The position numbers and the translations under genes are program-made. Shown one piece after another: positions 22,825-33,113 of a stretch of 64,000 bases of DNA. This DNA comes from Arctopsyche grandis (lineage: Eukaryota > Arthropoda > Insecta > Trichoptera > Hydropsychidae): contig NC_135367.1 in assembly GCF_051622035.1 (NCBI RefSeq), positions 10,142,501 to 10,206,500 of the forward strand, read 5' to 3'. Below the pieces are notes generated by a model. The model worked only from the letters and a program-made list of their open reading frames with translations, was not told the DNA's origin and did not search any database. How positions within the stretch are numbered: position 1 is the first letter of the stretch; the number at the start of each line of letters is the position of its first letter.

Positions 22825-25800
22825 TGTGGGTGGAATTCCTGAATAGATGACGCTATTCAGGACCACGATGGGATGTGGCGGTGGAATTGAAGATCAAACA
22901 CGTGCGTTTTCAGTCATGTTGTTTATTAAAACGACACCACGCGGTGGTTTAACGACCAACCGCCCCCAGTGGAAGGTTAACTTCTACTAACTGTAAAATA
23001 GCGGTCCTTTCGCGCCCTATGCCACTTTTTCATCCCACCCCTACGATCGGTCGTAACATACCCTTTCACAGCCATAGCCCATACATCAGCCTTTCGTTTA
23101 ATCCCAACACTACAACTCGGCCTTTCCTGACCACAAACCTGCCCTCAGGTTTCTCTCACCTGCCGGGCCATTCCTCAATCATATTACACATAATTTTCAG
23201 ACATACTTCTCAATAATCCCAGACATACTTCACAGTAGTCTTCAACATACTCCACAATAATCTCAAACTTATTTCAGTATCGTATCAATTTTTCACGTTT
23301 CAATACAATTCAATCTTCAAAAAAAGTTACACACAGATCATCACAATTAAAGTCACACATAAATCATCACAATTGCAATTTAAAATCATTACAAGAAATA
23401 CATAGCATTAAAATCAACACCCTCACATCGGAAACAAATCACATTTTAAAATCATTACAAGAATTACATAGCATTAAAATTAACACCTTTACATCGGAAA
23501 CAAATCACATTTTAAAACATCACTAGAATTACATTTCAATACAATTATCTCATATTCTTCTAGGCATGTAACCAAATTAAAACATTATTCAACATACCAA
23601 ACACTCGCCCAAACATGAAAACACTGGAATAATCAATAAAACATTAACAATATTTCAAATCTTAACTACTAACAATAATCAAATATCAAGTAAGGCTTAA
23701 CTAAAACCCCTCCGGGTACTCCACTTATTCTCTAATTCACTGACACACACTTCACTTCAATCGGCACAACCTAAACACTATCCGATGCCAGTCGCGATTC
23801 CACGCGGCTGTCCGATGATGTTGTCCGCGATGGACCTCCCGTCGCCCCACAGCTTTCCATGTAGTATCTTGCCACAGATGAAATTGACCAATATCGTTCC
23901 AGGTTCACCGATATATCCAAAAACTCCTTTCTTAATCCATGGTCTTATTTTATTTTCCATTAAAGTAACATCAATCTGACTACGACCGAGCTTGAAAGTG
24001 AATACATTGTCCTTTGGTGTTGAAATTTTGACTGGGTCTCTTATTCCTTCTGGTGATTTATCCATATCTTTTTCTTCATGTTTCCCATTTTCTTCATCTT
24101 CATCTTTAGGATTCTTCGAATGACCATGAGATCCTTTACTGAATTGACCATCAGGCGGTTCATCTTTATTTGAAAACGGTATGTCTCCGTTGTCCCAAAG
24201 CCTTCCAATATGCAAACCATCACCGTCCATACTTCCATCACCCATGTCCACGCCTCCATTACCCATGTCCTCACTTCGATCACTCATGTCTACACCTCCA
24301 TTACCCGTGTCCTCACTTCGATCACCCGTGTCCAAACCGCGATCATCCATGTCTACACCGTCCTCTTCATTATTGGAAACATCTATTCCACATGGTTTGC
24401 GATGCTTACTTTCATCATTCGTTATCCTAATTGAATCTGTGGTTGATGATCGATTTTCTGTGCTCGGTCGCACTGAAGAATAGTCCAAATGAGCTCGAGA
24501 CGGCGACGCTGGAGGCTCTAAGGGGGTCCTCACCATCTGACCATGTGACATGTTTGATGTTCCATCAGCCTCGCTTGAACAGGAATCGCTGGGTTCTGCA
24601 TGAGCAGACATCTCTTGTGAAGCCCGTTCTTCTTTTTCCCTCCGCAGACTCTGTTCCAACTTAACCTCGATCGGAACTCGTGGTTTTGACGTTTTATCGC
24701 GTTCCACTTTGATTTTTTCTTGCTCTCCATCCTTCAAGTCCGAATCAGCCCTCCTTACTCCTTCCGCAGCTTTTCTACGAATGGCACCGGAATTGTTACA
24801 TTGGTCTCTTACCACAGGAATACTTTCACTAGTGATGATGCCGCATCGATGTACGAAGTTCTCGCCGGCGAGTTTGTCTTCACTGCCTGTGTCGATCAGT
24901 GCCGGCGTCCTCGCCTTGGGTCTCCAGCCGCTTCCAGTTGAGGGTGCGGGCACTGCTTTGGCTGTGGCTACGGTTGCTTCTTCTGCCTTTACCTTTTCCA
25001 CCAGCCCGTCGAAGGCGCTCAACTTGTCCCTGAACTCCTTCAAATTGCGGGCACCATACAGCATCCCCTTCATAGAAGACCTGCCAGGGATCCCGTCGAT
25101 GACATATTCCATGAGGTCACGATCCTCAATCGAACCCACGCTCGCGATCTCCCGCATCCGGTAAAAGTACTCGTTGACCGATTCCTCTGACGTTTTCTGC
25201 GACTTGGACAGCCTCCTGTGGACTGACGCCCCACTCACCATCCGAGCGAACTCCTCCAGTAATGCGCTTTTGAGTTTCTCCCACGAATAGACCCCATCTT
25301 GTATGCGCAGGAACCTCTCGGCCACCCCCTTGACCAGGCGTTTCCCAAACAGCAGCTTTTCCATGCTGCCCCAACCTGCCGAGTGTGCGACTTCTTCGAT
25401 CTGCGCCACCCACTTTTCTACCGGATAGTCGTCGTTTCCGGTGAAAATGGGGACGGCGCCCTCCATGTCTTGGAAAGTCAGCTTGGCTCGGCTGGCGACT
25501 GGCTCTTCTATCGCCCTCTCCCGAACCCCTCTCGACGTCCTACGACCAGATGTCGGCCTCCTCCTCCGATACATTGTAGCACGTGGTCTTCAAACTGCCG
25601 CCTAATCCCGGACGAGCCTCCAATTGTGGGTGGAATTCCTGAATAGATGACGCTATTCAGGACCACGATGGGATGTGGCGGTGGAATTGAAGATCAAACA
25701 CGTGCGTTTTCAGTCATGTTGTTTATTAAAACGACACCACGCGGTGGTTTAACGACCAACCGCCCCCAGTGGAAGGTTAACTTCTACTAACTGTAAAATA

Positions 25801-25914
25801 GCGGTCCTTTCGCGCCCTATGCCACTTTTTCATCCCACCCCTACGATCGGTCGTAACATACCCTTTCACAGCCATAGCCCATACATCAGCCTTTCGTTTA
25901 ATCCCAACACTACA
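22825..25914 (-). mobile_element. Young Ty3/gypsy-type LTR element with Gag-like frame (fossil)
   Basis: Direct repeats at 22825-23114 and 25625-25914 (290 bp) show no difference by eye. A 4-bp TATA lies on both sides (22821-22824 and 25915-25918). On the minus strand, the primer site TGGAGGCTCGTCCGGGAT (25622-25605) follows the 5' LTR; it is one base from the tRNA-Pro site used by murine leukaemia virus. Parts seen: LTRs, primer site, one Gag-like frame and a long 3' untranslated stretch with a ~66-bp tandem duplication (23,379-23,515). I see no reverse transcriptase or integrase, so it is non-autonomous. Identical LTRs mean recent insertion. Confidence 0.85.
23778..25574 (-). CDS. Gag-like frame of the LTR element (598 aa)
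   Basis: The frame starts at the ATG after the primer site. The basic N-terminus (MYRRRRPTSGRR) is followed by a capsid-like region (about residues 45-190) with the PIFTGNDDYPVEKWVAQIEE and LLEEFAR landmarks of retrotransposon Gag. A protease-like ALIDTGS lies further on, followed by a long acidic region with repeated DMGNGGVDM-type units. It belongs to the mobile element, not the host, and it is listed as part of the fossil. Confidence 0.75.
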   Translation of the reverse strand: MYRRRRPTSGRRTSRGVRERAIEEPVASRAKLTFQDMEGAVPIFTGNDDYPVEKWVAQIEEVAHSAGWGSMEKLLFGKRLVKGVAERFLRIQDGVYSWEKLKSALLEEFARMVSGASVHRRLSKSQKTSEESVNEYFYRMREIASVGSIEDRDLMEYVIDGIPGRSSMKGMLYGARNLKEFRDKLSAFDGLVEKVKAEEATVATAKAVPAPSTGSGWRPKARTPALIDTGSEDKLAGENFVHRCGIITSESIPVVRDQCNNSGAIRRKAAEGVRRADSDLKDGEQEKIKVERDKTSKPRVPIEVKLEQSLRREKEERASQEMSAHAEPSDSCSSEADGTSNMSHGQMVRTPLEPPASPSRAHLDYSSVRPSTENRSSTTDSIRITNDESKHRKPCGIDVSNNEEDGVDMDDRGLDTGDRSEDTGNGGVDMSDRSEDMGNGGVDMGDGSMDGDGLHIGRLWDNGDIPFSNKDEPPDGQFSKGSHGHSKNPKDEDEENGKHEEKDMDKSPEGIRDPVKISTPKDNVFTFKLGRSQIDVTLMENKIRPWIKKGVFGYIGEPGTILVNFICGKILHGKLWGDGRSIADNIIGQPRGIATGIG

Positions 25915-25951
25915 TATATTACCTACTATTGATATTTTTCTGTACAGATGA

Positions 25952-26882
25952 TCAATCTACGAAATTAAATTTGACTGAGTCAATGCTTTCTATACCCGAG
26001 TAGTTATCTTCATCCCAAATTGAGATATATTTAATTTCTTTATCAGAACTCTGATGAGCAAGGAATGTTCTTTCGTCACCATTATTAAAATGGGAGTATA
26101 TCCCCTCTTCAAATATTTCAAATATCACCTTAAAACGATCCCCTGAAATACATCAATAAAATAGTATAAAAAATATATATGTATTGTATTTATACCTGAC
26201 AATAATTTTAAAAATTCGGATGTGACCAACCCAATAAATAATATTGATTTATATACCTGGTTGCACTGGAGACGTCTTGTAAATCGCACGCTCTACCCAA
26301 ATGCTATCGGCCTTAGAACTAAGGACTATTGTGTTGTTTGTAACATAAATTCTTTGTTGGTAAGGTATATCATTTTGTAGTCCATTTTTTAGATTGGACA
26401 CAAAATTGATGGAAAATCTAAAATTACAAGTACCTTTTATTATAGCATATATACGTATATTTATGTAACTTAATTCTAGTATTCTATTATTTTCTATACT
26501 ACAATGTGCTTAATTGTACAGCTTACAATGTAGATTTAAGTGCCAATTTTCCTTCTATTTCTACTTTATCTCCAGATACAAAAGTTTTTGGTACATTGAG
26601 AAGATAATATGCCCGTAATCGAGGTGTAATCTCTAGTTTAGTTTCAACGGGACTCTTCAGAGGCAATTGGGCGCCCAGCACCATTGCCAGCGTGGTAACC
26701 ATCAAAAATATCACACGCATGATCTTAAAATAATCATGTAAAAATTAATGCATATATTTCTAGATTACAAATTCCATAAACTTGAGAATTATATTCCATA
26801 GAATTTGTAATCACATAATAGTAATTATAAAAAACAATTTAAAGTCAAATTTATGAGACTTTCATATATTTTAATGCTTACC
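25952..26882 (-). CDS. Secreted galectin-like protein, 181 aa
   Basis: Coding exons on the minus strand: 26720-26527, 26417-26257 and 26142-25952; all borders GT/AG and phases agree. Residues 1-17 (MRVIFLMVTTLAMVLGA) are a signal peptide. The rest has galectin-fold landmarks: FSINFVSN, DIPYQQR, W105-x-E107, PGDRFKVIFEI, a HFNNG turn and IKYISIWDED. In typical galectins the sugar site is H-x-N-x-R plus W..E; here the W, E and R87 persist but the His/Asn are replaced, so sugar binding is doubtful. A noncoding first exon ending at 26882 (TTTCG|GTAAGC) and an acceptor at 26724 place the ATG three bases into exon 2; a TATA-like TTATAA lies at 26921-26926. An LTR element sits 38 bp beyond the stop. 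Possible role: extracellular lectin-like or structural protein; not established. Confidence 0.75.
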
Positions 26883-26929
26883 GAAACGATTCTCCAAACG
26901 TAGATCTTTAGGAAGTAGGTTTATAAGTA

Positions 26930-27300
26930 GTACTAAATTTTAATTTGATTTCAACCGAATTTATACATAAAATTCATCAGATAAATAGTAAAAATTATCA
27001 ATTTCTAACACATGCATAGCCTATCTTCGATCACTTACCTGGGAAACAGTTATGCACAACTTTTTCCAATTTGTTTCTATGCCTACTTCCATCTTAAGTA
27101 TTTAAAGTTTATTCATACTCCTGATATAAAAGTGAGACTATTCAAATATTGCAATTGTGACGATCAGATTTTCGTGCGCTTACACTGCTCTCGCGGTGGG
27201 AGTCTCAACCAGAGTCTCTACCAGTGGTCAAGATCGGACATCAAATTTAAGCATGTAAACAATAAAATACGAATTAGCGAATAATATAAATGTTGAAAAC
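26930..27300. other. Upstream region of the galectin-like gene
   Basis: AT-rich DNA with no clear feature. An open frame on the plus strand (27,012-27,284) has no recognisable domain and lies on the strand opposite to the neighbouring gene. Confidence 0.35.
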
Positions 27301-27479
27301 ATAACACAGACTTCAGTATTTGCAAGGCACATATTTTGAAGTTAAAAATGGTGAATTTACTGAAAATTTTTTGAGCCAAACTTCATTGAAAGACCGTCCA
27401 AACGCAATTAATATTTATACCTAATTAGATTATATAAAAGGGTCAATTTTATTCCCAAAGGATTTTTTGCCGCGTATTA

Positions 27480-28115
27480 CTTCGATAAATAGACAACTAC
27501 AAAAAACAAAACTAACAATGGAAACCGTGTTCATCATAGACAAATTAAAAAACACAGTGAAAAGCCTCTTGTCAGAAGTCAAAAATTTTTCTACCTTCTT
27601 TCGACGCCTTTTAGCGATTTCATAGATAAAATTACGGACACACCTAAATTAAAATAAAAGCTTCAAAGTAAAATAATAGTGTCTTCAATCTCTAAATTTG
27701 GAACTTGATAAAAGGTTCGTAGAATTGAATTTTTTTAAAACTCTTTCTTTCGAAACTTCCCGTTTTCAGATTATGACAAATAAAAATTTCATAGGACTAC
27801 AAACGAGATTGACCTCAGTTTAATTTTTCAATTTAACTAACTGGGCTAACGCTAAATACGCGTTATTGAAAATGAGTCATGACCAAGTACTTATAAGACC
27901 AAGAATCAAGTCAATTTAAAGAATTGACAACAATTGCTTTATTAGTATTGTCGATTTTTCCTACAACTATATACTGTAAAAGATCATTCAGTGTAATAGA
28001 CTTCATAAAAAATAAATATCAAAACAAGCTGACAGGTGTAAACATAGAAGCAGCCATGCGGCTCGCATTGGAAGAAAGGAGTTTTGAGGAATTTGCATTA
28101 TTTTCAAACAAATAG
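27480..28115 (+). mobile_element. hAT transposase C-terminal relic
   Basis: At the right end a frame (27,924-28,115) reads VLSIFPTTIYCKRSFSVIDF, then KNKYQNKL and AAMRLALEE. This is the hAT dimerisation region (S.FPTT..CERSFS...IK...R..LT...L...LRLAL). Weaker coding traces continue upstream in other frames (ELNFFKTLSFET, TNKNFIGLQTR). Several breaks; termini not found. Confidence 0.6.
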
Positions 28116-28336
28116 ATATGTAATAAAATTTTCAAATCTCTTCTATTAAATGACCGAACCTATAAATTTATCCAAGTAAAAGTAAAAGAAATTAGCTTTC
28201 ATTTTTTTAATCACAACAAAAGCGAAATCTGGTTTAGCCACCAGTCGTTTCCATAGAACTGCCAATGTTAATTATGCGGCCAAAGTAAAATTTCACGTGA
28301 GAGCCACTGATATACATGTTTCCAATAAAAGGTTAC

Positions 28337-28470
28337 TTACGATTATTTTTAATAATATTCAGCACAATCAAGATTAATTATAATATTTCACAAATATGCA
28401 GATACGATTGTTTTTAATAATATTCAGCACAATCAAGATTAATTATAATATTTCATAAATATGTAGATAA
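28337..28470. repeat. Tandem duplication, ~66 bp x 2
   Basis: Two adjacent copies of GATT(A/G)TTTTTAATAATATTC through TATTTCA(C/T)AAATATG, with a few differences. AT-rich; no known function. Confidence 0.7.
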
Positions 28471-28734
28471 AATCGTTACCTAGATACACGCGTATCGTGC
28501 ATATAAAGATGTATAAATATATAATTAAATTTTCGGATAGAAATCATTAGTGACAACAACACTAATTAATTATATTCTAAAACATACGTAGATTACATCG
28601 ATTGTTTATAATAATGGGACATGATAAGACAAATAAAATCAATCACCTACAGATCGTTCAGCTGATGAAAGCATAGATTAATAAAATAAAAATAGTATGC
28701 ATCTTATCAACATAATGTATTTATGAATTTTTTG

Positions 28735-29130
28735 CAGGTATCGTTTCATGTCCCTATCATCCCATAATAATGTGCTATTTAATCATATTATAGCTTTCAT
28801 TCTTTTCCTTTTCATTTGTTTATTTTGTATTTACCTTTTTCATTTGTTTTTTATATTTGTAAATTTCAATTTCTTCTTATATTCTATCTTATAACCTTTT
28901 CCAAATATTTTAATACTATAGTTTAATTATGCAATGTACTACATATTTTGTCATGCCTTTATTCTTTACTTTTTAATTTGTTTTCCTTATATTTATCTTT
29001 TTCATTTTTGTAAAAATCTATTATTGGACTCGGATGTTACATATATTATTTATTTACTTTTTGTTTTTTTTATACCTATCTCTGTACATCCTGTCTGTTG
29101 ATTTTTCAATTAATAAAATAAAAAAATAAA
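28735..29130 (+). mobile_element. Probable retroposon 3' end with A-rich tail
   Basis: This stretch interrupts the segment shared with 19.9-20.3 kb and ends TGTCTGTTGATTTTTCAATT followed by AATAAAATAAAAAAATAAA. An insertion with an A-rich tail fits the 3' end of a LINE. No coding remnant is visible, so the type is uncertain. Confidence 0.35.
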
Positions 29131-30167
29131 TTGGCAAAAAGATTGGAATGTCATAAATTGAGTTGTGATCAAAATTGATAGCAAATTATAATTATTATGG
29201 TGATACTTCTTTAAAAAATCGAAATTTCTTGCGATTTTAGCATCAGCATCTATTCTGAATTAGTGTTAAAAACATAGATAAAGTAAAAATACGGGTGTCT
29301 TTTACACGTGTGTTAGTAAAATATGTTACAGTGTCCCCATAATAAATCCAATATATTGAACATGCATGTAGGCTTTATATGTACGCTGACCATACGTCAT
29401 TTATTTAAGAGGACAGTCCTTTATTTCACTGTTCTGTCTTTTAGATTTATTTATTTTCTAAAATTTTTACTATATGTAAAATAATTTAAGTAATTTAATT
29501 TTAATAATTTACAAATATCCATATATGTAAAATAATTTAAGCTTATAGCTTACGTCCATTGAAAGAAAAAATGTAAGGTTTTTACTTATAAATATCAAAA
29601 AAGTAATTTTAGATTTAGAAATAGCCAAATATATTAATGAATAACTGGGACAAATGCTTCGTAGAAATTGGAAATAGAAGTATTTTAATGGGTCCTATTA
29701 CAAGATCTGCCTCAGTGGACAAAGATTAAGGACGGCTATTTGTTTATTTCTGACGGCGAATTAGACAAATGAAAAGATCGAAGAGTGGCAACAAAATGAC
29801 AAACTCTACCAACATAGGTAGGTTGAAATTTTCGAATATTTTACATATCAAAAAGGTCCCTTTCAAAAACATTTCAAATATTGTTGAATTTTCCTTGTCT
29901 CCCTGGATCTAATGTCCCCTCATGGAACGAATACTTTCATCAGTGAACATGAAATGTAAATGTAACCAATGAAAAAACCCTATTAAAAATAGTCCCATTA
30001 GAACAATAGTTCTAAACCTGGGGTGCGAGAAGGCATATCAGGGGGTGCGGGAGGCGTTTCTAACAATATACATTTAGTTTTGTGATATTTAAAAACTATT
30101 GTAATATTCGATGACGTCGGCCAATTTTTTTCGTGACGAAAGTGCTTGGGTAACTATAACTAAAATA

Positions 30168-30655
30168 ATATAATTTATTTTATTTATTTATTTATATATA
30201 TTTTAGCTATCAAGCTAATTTAAAAATACATCTTAATTATTATACTTAACTCTAAAATTTATAATTAACTTATATGTACTGTCCCTCACAGAGGTGTCTC
30301 TTCGCACCTCGCAGGAATGCATCCATGTTTTTAGCAGACCTGATGCACTCAGGGAGGGCATTATACATGAGCACACCCCTGTGAAAAACACCCGTCTTAT
30401 TCTTTCTTACTCTACTTCTACTTATTCCTTATTACATAATCATCAAAATACTTAGGTAATAACTTATAAACAAAAGACAATGTACTAATATTTAGACTAA
30501 TTCTAATACTCATCCATCCTAATTCATCTAACATACTTCCAATACTCTTAAATCTACTCACATTCAAAATACCTCTCATAGCTTTATTCTGTATTTTTTG
30601 CATTTTTTCTAAATCTTGGCCACTAAACATGGCAGGATATCGCTTCAAGCTCTCT
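30168..30655 (-). mobile_element. 5'-truncated LINE fragment
   Basis: Minus-strand frame 30648-30418 reads LEKMQKIQNKAMRGILNV, SMLDELGWMSI and LPKYFDDYV, the C-terminal part of a LINE reverse transcriptase. A shifted frame continues RKNKTGVFHRGVLMYNALPE to QYI and a stop near 30,270. A TAAA-repeat tail follows at about 30,168-30,195. One frame change near 30,418. Nested within the hAT element. Confidence 0.75.
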
Positions 30656-30847
30656 CCTCATTTCTCGCAAATAATAACGACAGTTTTCTCAGAGTTTGCA
30701 CACCGCCGTCTCCGCTGATATACATACTGATTACATTTTGTTTTTGCGACAGTGGCAGACACCAGTCGAAATTATGATGGTTACGGACTCACTTGTACAA
30801 CAGAAAAATATGGTACACAACGACCTCAATGCATCTTATGTTCCAAG

Positions 30848-31066
30848 CAGTGTCGGCCTTACACCGAATGGCGCCCTCGGGCAATTTTTTCTAAACACCC
30901 TTAGAAAAAAATTTCGCCTTTGGCGCTCTAATCTAAAATTTTGTATGGCTTTTCTCGCTCTAATTTTAAAATTTAAAGTGCCTTTGACGCATCGAGTGGC
31001 GCCCTAACTTATTTGGCGCCCTCGGGCGCCGCCCGACCCAGCCTCCCCCCCCTAAAACCGGCCCTG
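30848..31066. mobile_element. hAT-type MITE, 219 bp, TSD GTTCCAAG
   Basis: The exact duplication GTTCCAAG lies at 30840-30847 and 31067-31074. Termini CAGTGTCGGCCTTA and, at the right, the complement of CAGGGCCGGTTTTA. GGCGCCCTCGGGC words occur near both ends in inverted order. No coding capacity. It sits inside the hAT element 30004-31426, directly before its BED-finger remnant. Confidence 0.85.
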
Positions 31067-31687
31067 GTTCCAAGATATTTTCAAACTCCAATCTTAAACC
31101 ATCAAAGTTGTTAGAACATTTCAACAATGTGCATGGTAGTGCAGGTGCAGGTGCAAAGGTGCAGGTCATACTATGAAGATCTTGAAGTCAAAGAAGGCTC
31201 GATTTGATGCCAGTGGTAAAATCACAAAATTATGTGGCGCAATAATTCAAAAGCCATTGTTAAAAGTGTCCTATCAAGTGGCATATCTGCGCGCTAAGAA
31301 AAAAAAGCTCGCAATAAATGTATTTTTCTAAATAAATGATATCAAAACTCATTTTTCAAGGGGGTTTGGGAACATATTTTCAGATTCAAATGGGGTGCGG
31401 CTCACTGAAAAGGTTAAGAACCACTGCATTAGAAGCATGTATTTATACCAAATGCAGCTTTGATATGAACTGTATACAATTGTTTGATTTTTTAAAGCAC
31501 GAATCTCTGATTTTAAATAAGTTCATTCTTGCGAAAAATTTCAAAATAATTTCAATAATGTGTGATAAATATGATTGTTTAAAAATTAAAATATTGTATG
31601 CTAATTTTTTTTGTATAAAATGTTTTTCTCCAAGAAAATATGGTCAAATATGGCGCGGCCAAAAAAAAATATCACGAAATCAACCAT

Positions 31688-31945
31688 TATTTTTTACTTT
31701 ATCTATGTACGTAGTAACAATAGATGAAGTTTTGTGATCATGCGAAAATTCGAACTCGAGATTTTGACTGATTCGAACTCAGAATCGATTGCTGATCACG
31801 TTTTCATGATCTAGAAAAAATGTGTGTGTGTGTCTGTGTATTTTGGTGATTTTTTGAACACCATTAGTCCTATCGAACTTAAACTTAGTATCGGTTACTG
31901 AAATTCTTATCGACATGACGTAATTTTTTTTTACACCTATACATA
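31688..31945 (-). repeat. Dispersed repeat, inverted copy of 41.1-41.35 kb
   Basis: The complement carries ATCTATTGTTACTACGTACATAG, ATTCGAACTCGAGATTTTGAC (both read here on the plus strand in inverted order), TCTAGATCATGAAAACGTGATCA and GATAAGAATTTCAGTAACCGATAC. The same words occur in order at 41,108-41,345. An unclassified transposon end; a short TG run (31,820) lies inside. Confidence 0.65.
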
Positions 31946-31954
31946 ATTCTAATG

Positions 31955-32022
31955 CGGGCTCTTCACTCGTGTGCGAACACGGCGCGAAATCGCGCCGCGA
32001 ATCTGCGAGTGTAGTGACATCT
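31955..32022. repeat. Imperfect palindrome around GGCGCGAAATCGCGCC
   Basis: CACTCGTGTGCG on the left pairs loosely with CTGCGAGTGTAGTG on the right, and the centre GGCGCGAAATCGCGCC is a perfect inverted repeat. Probably a small MITE; no target duplication located. Confidence 0.45.
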
Positions 32023-32053
32023 TTTTACTAACATATTTTTATTTTGTTCGTGC

Positions 32054-32165
32054 CAGTGGCGTAGCTAGAATTTTGGGCCCTGATGCAAAAATTTCTCCCC
32101 ACTTCCTGGCCGGTTTGTTCGCTTCTGATTTTATTTCTTCGTATGAATTTCGTAATCTACTAACA
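32054..32165 (+). mobile_element. One-ended repeat with CAGTGGCGTAGCTAG terminus
   Basis: CAGTGGCGTAGCTAGAATTT is a terminus seen on many animal DNA transposons. Only this end is present; the other is not found within the window. Family uncertain. Confidence 0.4.
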
Positions 32166-32168
32166 TTC

Positions 32169-32402
32169 TCATATATACGATCCAACACCAAAGTGGCTTC
32201 GTCTAAACTTTAAAGTAAGATCTCTTTTCTGCAATCGATGTCTTCGAAACCACAGGACTCTCAAGAAGCTGTCCGAGCACATGTTGGCCGCAATCGCCTT
32301 TATGTGAAGCCAGACGTGTGACGGTCGACTATCGCCGATTGGCTCGTTGGAGATCAATTTTGTGAAGCGAACGTTCTCGCTGTCTGTTATGAGGGATGCC
32401 AT
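32169..32402 (-). mobile_element. LTR-retroelement Gag-like fragment (fossil)
   Basis: A short minus-strand stretch with RFTKLISNEPIGDSRPSHVW and SDSFLRVLWFRR landmarks resembles the capsid part of insect Ty3/gypsy-type Gag. No LTR is seen near it. An old, incomplete remnant; broken. Confidence 0.5.
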
Positions 32403-32699
32403 GCCAGTGATGGGGACGGGGCGTATGAATGAAATACAGGGATATATATATATAATAGCTTCAGGTACACCGTTTAATGGTACCGGCTAGGGTGAGTGTG
32501 GGAGATGAAAGAGGTGTCGATCGACAAGTCCAACAAAAAGGAAGAGACGAGTATTATAGAGAATTACATAGGTAAAAAAAGGTATTGGCTTTCCATATTA
32601 TATTGAAGATTTTATACAAGTTTTGCTTATTGGGTACGAAATCAAATCACGAAAAGTTGAACTTTCAAGCTCAAAAATTTAATAACTGTGACACAATTA

Positions 32700-33068
32700 T
32701 TTTGACAGATTTTGTGTCCCAAGGTCTTATTTCGGACACATAATAGCCGATAAAGGCATATTGTCTAAACCAGAAAGAAATTAGATGCATTGAGGAATAT
32801 CAAAAACCAAAAACTCCAAAAGAAATCAAATCTTTTATTACAAGGTCTTATAGGCTAGTTATTACCGCAAATTCATAGAGAACTTGAGTAAAACTGGTAA
32901 TCCATTAAAAACCTTGTTGAAAAGACATGTACTTTAATTAGGGACTCCTTGTAACCTTTTTAATGTAACAAACCTTGTTTGATACATTAAAAGAACAATT
33001 AACATCAATTTTACAATATTCAGATTTTACCCAAGAGTTTGTTTTAACATCTGATGTCTCCGACTGAC
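32700..33068 (+). mobile_element. Ty3/gypsy pol remnant (fossil)
   Basis: Reverse-transcriptase/RNase H region landmarks are seen in pieces (a LG-H-I-A-KGI-like word, YRKFIENLSK, and FTQEFVLTSDVS). It is broken in several places and old; no LTR is visible. It ends about 45 bp from the stop codon of ZAD gene 3. Confidence 0.65.
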
Positions 33069-33113
33069 GGAAGAAACACCGTTAAAAAGTGAAATTTGTC
33101 TCTAATCATTTAC

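Larger units (their letters stand above)
30004..31426 (+). mobile_element. hAT element (ZBED5-like), 1,423 bp, TSD CATTAGAA
   Basis: The exact 8-bp duplication CATTAGAA flanks it (29996-30003 and 31427-31434). Termini: CAATAGTTCTAAACCTGGGG at the left; at the right AGGTTAAGAACCACTG, the complement of the common CAGTGGTTCTTAACC hAT end. A BED-finger remnant follows 31,083 (NLKPSKLLEHFNNVHG) and then, in shifted frame, KKARFDASGKITKLC and SYQVAYLRAKK, as in ZBED5-like transposases. The catalytic part is missing; a LINE piece and a MITE have inserted inside. Confidence 0.8.
29386..31646 (+). mobile_element. Decayed hAT-like repeat, copy c, split by a later hAT
   Basis: It starts CTGACCATACGTC and ends near ATATGGTCA (31,646). 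Up to 29,995 it follows copy b, then resumes after 31,434 with GCATGTATTTATACCA and CTGTATACAATT, which match copy a. The 1,423-bp element in between has its own 8-bp target duplication. Copy a preserves the uninterrupted order, so the layering is clear. Confidence 0.65.

Noticed and set aside
24041-25646. Other-frame ORFs on both strands across the Gag-like region
   Set aside because: Shadows of the 598-codon frame; repetitive composition explains their openness.
27160-27240. Possible tRNA (mixed-GC stretch in AT-rich DNA)
   Set aside because: No A/B box pair or cloverleaf could be drawn; no tRNA gene was found anywhere in the window.
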